6,126 bases of DNA from Prolixibacteraceae bacterium (GTDB lineage Bacteria; Bacteroidota; Bacteroidia; Bacteroidales; Prolixibacteraceae). Below, piece by piece: positions 1-4,683 of this stretch. Numbering within the stretch: position 1 is the stretch's first letter; each line of letters begins with the position of its first letter. The notes beneath the pieces are model-generated. The model did not search any database. It had not been told where the DNA came from and was given only the letters and a program-made list of their open reading frames with translations. The stretch covers positions 1 to 6,126 of the forward strand of contig JAGODU010000221.1 of NCBI GenBank assembly GCA_017998095.1, given 5' to 3'. The translations under genes were made by a program, and so were the position numbers.

Positions 1-353
1 ACAATTTCGTGGAATTACCGCGGATATATTTGAAGGACCATCTCGATAACTATATGGTCTTCCGGGTAAACGGACATAGCATGGAACCTCAGATCATGCA
101 CAGCGATATCGTTGTGATCCAAAGAAAGGATGACTGGAGCAATACGGATAACTCCGTCTGTGCTGTTAGATTGAACGGTGGAATCACCCTGAAACGTATC
201 CAGTTCGATCATCAGCGCCAGCAGGTGCTACTGCATCCCTTCAATGCCGATTACCGGGTTCAGGTAGTCGATTCCATGCAGGGAGACGATATCTCGCTGA
301 TAGGAACAATGGTGATGCAGCTGAGGATGGAAAGAACTAAATTTTCGGTTTGA
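1..353 (+). CDS. S24/LexA-type repressor, C-terminal self-cleavage domain (5' end outside window)
   Basis: The frame is open to the left edge (codons AAT TTC precede the GTG at position 9), so the gene almost certainly starts upstream and the GTG is an internal Val. The visible part is the peptidase S24 fold shared by LexA, UmuD and phage CI repressors. It has the nucleophile motif NGHSMEP (Ser24 if counted from the GTG), then a hydrophobic strand IVVI, and the general-base Lys in GGITLKRI (Lys62). It ends with the usual C-terminal strands at LLHPFNADY and LIGTMVMQL. In this family RecA-ssDNA or another signal triggers cleavage at a site upstream of this domain, lifting repression. The DNA-binding half would lie outside the window; an N-terminal XRE-type HTH is the most likely partner, but a UmuD-like or signal-less protein cannot be excluded. 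It lies 23 bases upstream of the next gene on the same strand. Confidence 0.85.
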   Translation, partial: NFVELPRIYLKDHLDNYMVFRVNGHSMEPQIMHSDIVVIQRKDDWSNTDNSVCAVRLNGGITLKRIQFDHQRQQVLLHPFNADYRVQVVDSMQGDDISLIGTMVMQLRMERTKFSV

Positions 354-376
354 TTCAGATATGATAAGGAGAAAAT

Positions 377-1369
377 ATGAGAATTGCCTATTATGGTTTA
401 TCGTCGCCAATCTTTTATGATTACGGCGTAGAAGCAAAGAGAACTCCTAATGATTCGAAATCATCTCCAAACCCGATATTAGAAAGCGCTTGGGGAGCGA
501 TGATTCTGTGTGACGAGATGTGGTTTTTTTGTGAGAGTCTCTGCCCAGATAATCTAAGAAACAAGCCTTTCGTAAGGTATCTTAAAAAAGAGGATTTGCG
601 CAGAATCGTTTCTTGGTATGATCTAGACCGATATAAGAATGTGGTAGGAGAATTCCCTGATGTAAATAGAAGAAGTGAGAAGCTGCAAAATCAAGTTAAT
701 ATTTATTGGGACTTAGTAAAATCCACAGGAGTAGGATGGGCTAATGCACGACCAGATAACCATACACATTCTTTAAAAGTATGCGATCAGGATTTTTATG
801 CTAGTTCTTTCAATATCCACAATATAATATTTGATTTTGAGGTAGTTGAGTTCTTGAAGTCTCATTACTCTTATGAAATAGAACTTGTAACAAACTCCTT
901 CACTCAAGCATGGTTAAACAGTGATGATCAAATACTCAGTCAGATGCGACTATCTGAACTGCTAGTTATTGAGTCGATTCCGAATTACCTATCTCAAAAA
1001 GGTCCGTACGATGAGGGAATTCTTCAATTCAGAGAAAACAAGTATATTATAGACTTTCGATCTAAGATTACTGAACTTCAATTATCACCGAACGCCTCAA
1101 AGCAGGAGATTGAAGATATGAAGCAAGATCTTGAGAATGAGATGAGAAAACCGATGCTAGAAGACCGACTCAAGTACATCTCTGCTTCAATGTTTTGGAG
1201 CGTTTTTAGAAGTCTAGTGGGATTTGTGACTGATAAAATACCATTGTTGTCACCAGTAAAAACAACTGCTAAACTGATGAATCAGTATGAAGATCAAGTC
1301 AATAACAGATGGCAGGCATTTTTGATAACACAGGAACTAGATAGAATGAACAGAAAACGAAGACCTTGA
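377..1369 (+). CDS. Unrecognised 330-residue protein, possible effector linked to the S24 repressor
   Basis: I do not recognise the family. The start is well supported: AAGGAG at 366-371 sits 5 bases before the ATG, and only 23 bases separate it from the S24 gene, so the two are probably co-transcribed. The N-terminal third is compact and rich in aromatics and Cys (LSSPIFYDYG at 8-17, SSPNPILESAWG at 29-40, then a WFFCESLCPDN stretch at 49-59), which looks like a conserved folded core. The middle (145-230) is mixed alpha/beta in appearance. Residues 240-266 are strongly charged and helical. Residues 271-291 (SMFWSVFRSLVGFVTDKIPLL) are hydrophobic or amphipathic and could touch a membrane, but are too broken by charge for a confident transmembrane call. 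The C-terminus is basic (MNRKRRP). No nuclease, kinase or NTPase signature is visible. The pairing suggests derepression after DNA damage or infection, which is inference. Confidence 0.8.
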   Translation: MRIAYYGLSSPIFYDYGVEAKRTPNDSKSSPNPILESAWGAMILCDEMWFFCESLCPDNLRNKPFVRYLKKEDLRRIVSWYDLDRYKNVVGEFPDVNRRSEKLQNQVNIYWDLVKSTGVGWANARPDNHTHSLKVCDQDFYASSFNIHNIIFDFEVVEFLKSHYSYEIELVTNSFTQAWLNSDDQILSQMRLSELLVIESIPNYLSQKGPYDEGILQFRENKYIIDFRSKITELQLSPNASKQEIEDMKQDLENEMRKPMLEDRLKYISASMFWSVFRSLVGFVTDKIPLLSPVKTTAKLMNQYEDQVNNRWQAFLITQELDRMNRKRRP

Positions 1370-1821
1370 TTTGTATAAAGGGATAGAATAATTGCATATA
1401 ATGAAACCAATTGTTGGTATTTAGTGTAAGATATGCATACAAGGGATCATATTCCGATGTTTTGAGAGCAAAATCTTACATTTCTGTTAACCAAAATGCT
1501 TTCAGATAGAAATCAAGGCAGAATTTGTTGCATTGATCCCAAATTTTCTTTTGTGGCTTACATTGCTGCTTTAATGCTGAGGTACAGCTATGATTACTCT
1601 ACGCTTCAATTAGATAATGAGATATGCAACTCCTTATATCGCCTGTCTTGATATTATGCAAACGTGAACTGATATAGGATTTGATATGTAATCGTACTTG
1701 ATAGGACAAATTTCTTTGCTATTCAAGACTCCTATCAGATTCTACACCAATCTCTCAGTTGAACCATTCCACTCACACTGCGAGTCTTTCGAACTGGTCT
1801 ATTTCGTTGAGATTCAGCCAG
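1370..1821. other. Gene-free stretch between convergent transcription units
   Basis: About 450 bases with stops in all frames and no ORF that I can support. It lies where the + strand S24/330-aa pair and the - strand HTH-protease operon converge. Small inverted repeats exist: ACCAA/TTGGT at 1406-1418, TGTAAGAT/ATCTTACA at 1425-1432 and 1473-1480, and GGGATCA/TGATCCC near 1444 and 1534. None is followed by a T-run that would make it a convincing terminator. Short - strand reading frames near 1690-1810 have a faintly transposase-like look but are interrupted by several stops, and I do not call them. Confidence 0.6.
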
Positions 1822-1994
1822 TTCCGAAATCAGTCTGAAATCAGTCCAGATTTGACACAAAGGTGTCAGCAATCAGTCCAAAGAAGTCCAAAACCACTGT
1901 GACATCTTTCCGAAAGCAGTCCCAAGCATCTCTGTACCTGATAAGGGCTTATGCCAGTTTGTCATATTATCGCTGTCTGACACTTTGGGTGTCA
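1822..1994. repeat. Composite intergenic repeat with two TGACAC/GTGTCA hairpins
   Basis: Two perfect 6-bp hairpins share the same stem: TGACAC-AAAG-GTGTCA at 1853-1868 and TGACAC-TTTGG-GTGTCA at 1978-1994. Around them CAGTCC or CAGTCT occurs four times (1831, 1842, 1874, 1917). The longer unit TTCCGAAATCAGTC at 1822-1835 recurs as TTCCGAAAGCAGTC at 1908-1921 (13 of 14 identical). The right hairpin lies inside the last codons of the small DUF2188-like gene, so the repeat patch appears to have supplied its current 3' end. The pattern fits a dispersed REP-like intergenic repeat, though no genome-wide copy number can be judged here. Confidence 0.6.
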
Positions 1995-2113
1995 TTTAAT
2001 AATTGTAATGCAGCATTTTTTGTCGCAAACTTCTTAAGGGCTTTTTGTGCATTAGCTTCTTTCACTTCCCATTTCGCATTATTTTTAATTAGGTGATATT
2101 CTTTATAAAGCAT
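1967..2113 (-). CDS. Small DUF2188-like protein, probably 3'-truncated
   Basis: A 48-residue ORF whose ATG (2113-2111) overlaps the last 11 bases of the PIN gene. AGAAGGGAAAA directly before it supplies a Shine-Dalgarno site, so translational coupling is likely. The frame extends further upstream, to 2185, but that part lies inside the PIN gene, so this ATG is preferred. The sequence YHLIKNNAKWEVKEANAQKA followed by LKKFATKNAAL resembles the start of DUF2188, small proteins with a W-x-V-K core, a Lys/Ala-rich turn and a T-K-x-x-A-x helix. Family members usually continue for another 15-25 residues, to a V-H-x-x-D-G-like end. Here the reading runs into the TGACAC hairpin (residues NDTQSV) and stops, so the protein looks truncated by repeat DNA. 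It could still be functional; family assignment rests on pattern recognition only. Confidence 0.5.
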   Translation of the reverse strand: MLYKEYHLIKNNAKWEVKEANAQKALKKFATKNAALQLLNDTQSVRQR

Positions 2114-2663
2114 TTTTCCCTTCTGTTGTATAGTTCTTAATGTCAATATAGGCATTGATATCAATATTTTGTATAGGTAAACCATAAAATCCCTTGGTAA
2201 TCATTTCCTTATAACAGACCAAAACCTGATTATAATTTATCAAAGCAGGTTTTCTTTGGTAGAGCAATTGCAAAAGATTTATAGTCCATAGGCACTTAAT
2301 ATGGAATTTTCCCAATGCTTTATGAGTAGCTTTATCGTCTGTGCACAAAATTCTGTCAGTCCTGTTTTCAAGCAGATAGACAGCAGAAAATAATTCGCCT
2401 TTATCCAGATTCAAAAGATGATGAACCGGATTAGTAGTTAATTTACTATCATCCACGACTTTAATTGTAGTATTTATATGTTTATCAAAAAGGGTTAAAT
2501 TACTGCGTGACGGGTATATTTTGCTTCCTTGTTTGTATTCTTGATAAACAGTTTCCACAATTTCCATTTCTAAGGGATACTCAGCAAGTTTTTGTGTTAT
2601 GTCAACAGAAGAGCATCTATCAATGCAGTTTAAGAGAACGGTGTTATCTAATATCAGAATCAT
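2103..2663 (-). CDS. PIN-domain putative ribonuclease (toxin-like)
   Basis: The protein has the acidic residue spacing of PIN nucleases, single-strand RNA cleaving enzymes common as VapC-type toxins. Counting from the upstream TTG (2684), these are Asp13 in MILILDNTVLL, Glu44 in IVETVYQEY, Asp94 and Glu97 in LDKGE, and Asp116-Asp117 in ILCTDDKAT. Together they would bind Mg2+ or Mn2+. I place the start at ATG 2663, immediately before the first PIN strand and 7 bases after the stop of the HTH-metalloprotease gene. The alternative TTG at 2684 has a weak AGG 8 bases upstream and would make a 193-residue protein overlapping that gene by 14 bases. The C-terminal 50 residues lie beyond the core domain and carry no motif I know. 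It is the second gene of a three-gene operon, and its 3' end overlaps the small DUF2188-like gene. A role as a toxin or regulated RNase is inferred from the family and neighbours. Confidence 0.8.
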   Translation of the reverse strand: MILILDNTVLLNCIDRCSSVDITQKLAEYPLEMEIVETVYQEYKQGSKIYPSRSNLTLFDKHINTTIKVVDDSKLTTNPVHHLLNLDKGELFSAVYLLENRTDRILCTDDKATHKALGKFHIKCLWTINLLQLLYQRKPALINYNQVLVCYKEMITKGFYGLPIQNIDINAYIDIKNYTTEGKNAL

Positions 2664-2670
2664 TTCAGGT

Positions 2671-3735
2671 TTAGAACTCACCAAGAATTTGACCTATTTT
2701 ACCAAATTCATCATTGACAGTTTGTATATCGGATAATAGATAATTACCAGCTTTAGAGATAGATATTTCTCCCTTTTCCCAGGCAAGATAGACCAGTAAA
2801 CGATAAATAGCGGGAAAATCGTCTATAGCTATTTTATATTCATATTCTTTAATCGGTTCTTTCCATCTGGCTATTTCATCTTTGCTATAATTCAATATAT
2901 TTGCCTTTACCAGATTATAAGCAATGCATTCGTAGGAAACATTAAAATACCTTGCCATTTCCCATATTTTTTCTGCTGTTATTGTTTCTGAAAAGGAATT
3001 ATTCCCTACCTTATTCATTAGCAAAGCATAAGGGACAGTAAATCTGGAAGCAAATTCATTTGCCTCTTTTTCCTTAGGGTCTCTTGAGCCAAGGCGAGAA
3101 ATAATAAATTCGTCAGTATCCAAATGCATCAAAATGTGTCCCAGCTCATGAGCTAAAGAAAAAAAGTTTCTTTCATTTGTGTGCCCTTTATTAATAAAAA
3201 CACCATAAATGTCATCTCGTCTTATCGTGATTGCTGATAGATTTTTATTTTTAAATGGAAGAGCAAAAACAGCAATTCTCCATTTTAGCCAAAGAGCTTC
3301 AACTAAGTTTTTATAATGCACAATAAGCGGAACTTCCAGTTGGGCTTTAATTATGCCAATTTCTTGGTCGGAGATAGTTTTTCCCCGATAATCATTAGGA
3401 CCTTGGTATTGGATGTCAAAATTGTTTAACTTTGCTATCCTAATATAGTTATCCACTATTTCCTGGAATAATGCCACCTCTTCCTTTTCTTCTTTTGTTA
3501 TTCTACCTTTACCACGATAAGCAGAATATGAAATATATTCTTTATCAGTAACTAAGTATTCCAGAGGAACCCTAATAATTTCCGATATTTGCATTAATGT
3601 CTTCAAAGGAACTTGTCTTTTGCCCTGTTCATAATAGGATATAAGAGCAGGTGTGACGCCCAATTTCTGGGCAAGTTCTTTACCAGAAATGTTTAGTCGC
3701 TTTCTATACTCTTTTATTTTTTCTCCGACATTCAT
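2671..3735 (-). CDS. XRE-family HTH / ImmA-IrrE zinc metalloprotease fusion regulator
   Basis: Residues 4-62 form an XRE/Cro-CI helix-turn-helix (IKEYRKRLNISGKELAQKLG, then VTPALISYYEQGKR as the recognition region). Residues 130-245 are an ImmA/IrrE peptidase (COG2856): the zinc motif HELGH at 196-200 supplies His196, catalytic Glu197 and His200, and Glu224 in EKEANEFAS is the likely third ligand. The tail 305-354 (YLAWEKGEISISKAGNYLL) looks like a small helical accessory domain seen in this fusion type. In relatives such as ImmA of ICEBs1 and IrrE of Deinococcus, the protease cleaves an XRE repressor to turn on mobile-element or DNA-damage genes; here both functions are in one chain. The start is firm: AAGGAGG at 3747-3741 lies 6 bases before the ATG. 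It heads an operon with the PIN gene and probably represses its own promoter. The 354-residue length is normal for the fusion. Confidence 0.92.
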   Translation of the reverse strand: MNVGEKIKEYRKRLNISGKELAQKLGVTPALISYYEQGKRQVPLKTLMQISEIIRVPLEYLVTDKEYISYSAYRGKGRITKEEKEEVALFQEIVDNYIRIAKLNNFDIQYQGPNDYRGKTISDQEIGIIKAQLEVPLIVHYKNLVEALWLKWRIAVFALPFKNKNLSAITIRRDDIYGVFINKGHTNERNFFSLAHELGHILMHLDTDEFIISRLGSRDPKEKEANEFASRFTVPYALLMNKVGNNSFSETITAEKIWEMARYFNVSYECIAYNLVKANILNYSKDEIARWKEPIKEYEYKIAIDDFPAIYRLLVYLAWEKGEISISKAGNYLLSDIQTVNDEFGKIGQILGEF

Positions 3736-3739
3736 TTTT

Positions 3740-3747
3740 GCCTCCTT
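3740..3747 (-). promoter_or_regulatory. Strong ribosome binding site of the HTH-metalloprotease gene
   Basis: On the - strand AAGGAGGC precedes the ATG at 3735 by 5 bases, a near-perfect anti-16S match. It fixes the start of the operon's first gene. Confidence 0.85.
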
Positions 3748-3751
3748 GTCT

Positions 3752-3770
3752 TATTAACTATAGGTTAATA
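3752..3770. promoter_or_regulatory. Inverted-repeat operator over the -10 box
   Basis: A perfect 7+7 bp inverted repeat, TATTAAC-N5-GTTAATA, covers the -10 hexamer and the expected transcription start of the HTH-metalloprotease operon. This is the usual place for an XRE-family autorepressor site. A third exact half-site, TATTAAC at 3804-3810, lies just upstream of the -35 box and could belong to a second, weaker site. Binding by the adjacent HTH protein is inference. Confidence 0.65.
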
Positions 3771-3794
3771 TAATCAAGCTTTTAATTTTGTCAA
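3767..3794 (-). promoter_or_regulatory. Sigma-70 promoter of the HTH-metalloprotease / PIN operon
   Basis: On the - strand TTGACA (3794-3789) is followed after 16 bases by TATATT (3772-3767), 6/6 and 5/6 matches to the -35 and -10 consensus. Transcription would start near 3760, leaving a leader of about 25 bases before the ATG at 3735. Confidence 0.75.
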
Positions 3795-3910
3795 GTGATA
3801 AATTATTAACATAATTCAAACCACTTAACATTTAATCCTGAAAGCGTATGCCCTCATCGCTATCATAGTGTTGCCTCTTTGGAGTTTTAAAGACCTCTAA
3901 ACCTACTCAT

Positions 3911-4003
3911 CCATCTCACCATCTCACCACCTCTTTTTGTGACAATTTGTTAAAATTCGTGGACAAAAGAAACCCGAATCATCTCATCCCATCTCACCAC
4001 CTC
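3911..4003. repeat. CATCTCACC repeat patch
   Basis: The 14-mer CATCTCACCACCTC occurs at 3920-3933 and again at 3990-4003, exactly 70 bases apart. Partial copies precede each: CCATCTCACC at 3911-3920 and CATCTCATCC at 3980-3989. No ORF crosses it convincingly. It looks like simple or dispersed intergenic repeat DNA; I see no palindrome or coding function. Confidence 0.55.
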
Positions 4004-4145
4004 AACCTTATATTAAAGTATTTATTCTATATGAGAATAGTATCAAATCTCTTTTCCTTTCTTTTACTGAAACTTTCATAATATTACTTTTACCTGTTTT
4101 TTTTTGCTGTATTTTATTTCCTGCTAAGTTGAATCTTTTATACTG

Positions 4146-4217
4146 CATTAACACTTCTTTAACGATTCCTTAACAAAGTTAAAGCATTGTTAAAGAGTCG
4201 TTAAAGAGTCGTTAAAG
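4146..4217. repeat. Phased, symmetrical array of GTTAAAG half-sites (iteron- or operator-like)
   Basis: Four exact copies of GTTAAAG start at 4178, 4189, 4200 and 4211, spaced exactly 11 bp. To the left, three inverted copies (CATTAAC, CTTTAAC, CCTTAAC) start at 4146, 4157 and 4168, also 11 bp apart. The two sets mirror each other about position 4176, with the copy at 4211 extra. The arms give a 21-bp inverted repeat with two mismatches (4156-4176 against 4187-4207). Spacing near one helical turn places every half-site on the same DNA face, as in iterons or cooperative operators. It lies about 350 bp upstream of the HTH-metalloprotease promoter and 470 bp downstream of the Shedu-like gene. 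The core GTTAA is shared with that operon's operator, a match that may be chance. Confidence 0.7.
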
Positions 4218-4283
4218 AAATGACCAGGCAACAGGTAGTTAGGCAAAGTTTATTTAGTAATGTAATAAATCAAGATAGGCAAA

Positions 4284-4384
4284 AAATGGGTTGGCAAACT
4301 CTTTCTTTGCCAATAATGTCGGAGACCTTTGAGTAAAAAGTATGCCTGTGGGCATTTGCCGAATCGGAATTCGGCAACCCATTT
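4284..4384. other. Four-stem cruciform or structured-RNA-like element
   Basis: Within 101 bases lie four perfect stems that fit together without clashes. A closing stem pairs AAATGGG (4284-4290) with CCCATTT (4378-4384). Directly inside is TTGGCAAA/TTTGCCAA (4291-4298 with 4306-4313, 7-nt loop). Then come ATGCC/GGCAT (4342-4346 with 4351-4355, loop TGTG) and, abutting both this and the closing stem, TTGCCGAAT/ATTCGGCAA (4356-4364 with 4369-4377, loop CGGA). Stems II and III and the closing stem are contiguous, so coaxial stacking is possible. It is not a tRNA: the third stem is too long and its loop too short. There is no T-run after the last hairpin for a terminator. It could be a small RNA on either strand, a mobile-element end or a regulatory leader; no promoter was identified. 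Confidence 0.5.
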
Positions 4385-4496
4385 CAATGCTGTGCTTGTG
4401 TTGTCCCCTTTCTTACTCCTTCTTTTGTAAAAAATGGAACAAGATAATAAGTATTTGTGGCTTGTAAATATAAATCCTATATAAGGTTAGCAGAAT

Positions 4497-4681
4497 GTAT
4501 TGACCAGCATCAAATGAAAATAATGCTCCGGTGAAAAAATATGGGAATGCTAATTATCGCTTGTGCTTTACAAGCACTGAGATTGCTTCGATTAATACTG
4601 CCATAACTTATCCTTAATCAGTATTGACTGGCATCTCAAAGACTTTGCCAACTTCTGATATTTGGCTATTTCTCGCTTGTG
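4497..4681 (-). repeat. Pair of diverged direct repeats downstream of the Shedu-like gene
   Basis: Two blocks, 4497-4565 and 4621-4681, share both ends. On the + strand GTATTGACCAGCATC (4497) matches GTATTGACTGGCATC (4621) at 13 of 15, and GCTAATTATCGCTTGTG (4549) matches GCTATTTCTCGCTTGTG (4665) at 15 of 17. The interiors differ and are of different length. The right block also carries, on the - strand, an open frame ending ISEVGKVFEMPVNTD-stop at 4614, which looks like the tail of a real gene. The left block begins inside the short pseudogene at 4604-4554. This may be an old duplication or the flanks of a lost insertion. Confidence 0.45.
4554..4604 (-). pseudogene. 5' remnant of a small-protein gene (MAVLIEAISV type)
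   Basis: An ATG at 4604 with AAGGAT 6 bases upstream starts MAVLIEAISVLVKHKR and then stops. The first ten residues match, from memory, the N-terminus of a widespread family of small uncharacterised bacterial proteins that normally exceed 80 residues. No other frame continues the family pattern, so this is probably a surviving 5' end. Nine bases upstream ends another short open frame (stop at 4614-4616), so the junction of an old two-gene operon may be preserved. With so few residues the identification is tentative. Confidence 0.35.
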
Positions 4682-4683
4682 TA

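Larger units (their letters stand above)
4004..4683. other. Gene-free, structure-rich region
   Basis: No intact gene was found between the CATCTCACC repeats and the 3' end of the Shedu-like gene. Positions 4004-4145 are AT-rich with a run of nine T (4097-4105) and no hairpin before it. The rest holds the phased half-site array, the four-stem element and the diverged repeats with a pseudogene start, listed separately. A 38-codon + strand frame (4220-4336) runs from the array into the four-stem element but lacks a clear Shine-Dalgarno site and is not called. Confidence 0.6.

Noticed and set aside
15..437. Two - strand open frames opposite the S24 gene
   Set aside because: They are antisense to a clear S24 domain, show no motif of their own and have no ribosome binding site.
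1406..1418. ACCAA/TTGGT hairpin as a terminator of the S24/330-residue pair
   Set aside because: The stem is only 5 bp with no GC-rich base and no T-run follows.
1873..1995. 40-codon - strand ATG frame overlapping the end of the small DUF2188-like gene
   Set aside because: It consists largely of the CAGTCC/TGACAC repeat read in frame, has no Shine-Dalgarno site, and shows no family resemblance.
1863..2096. 77-codon + strand frame across the repeat patch
   Set aside because: It runs through hairpin repeats and antisense to the small DUF2188-like gene; the translation is low-complexity and has no Shine-Dalgarno site.
4097..4105. Run of nine T as a terminator
   Set aside because: No stable hairpin precedes it on the + strand, and no + strand gene is nearby upstream.
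4220..4336. 38-codon + strand frame between the phased array and the four-stem element
   Set aside because: No convincing Shine-Dalgarno site, no family resemblance, and most of its second half is the hairpin element.
4146..4384. Integron attC-like or tRNA-like element
   Set aside because: GTTAAAG does not satisfy the GTTRRRY core, no integrase or cassette array is present, and the four-stem fold lacks the tRNA arm sizes and conserved bases.
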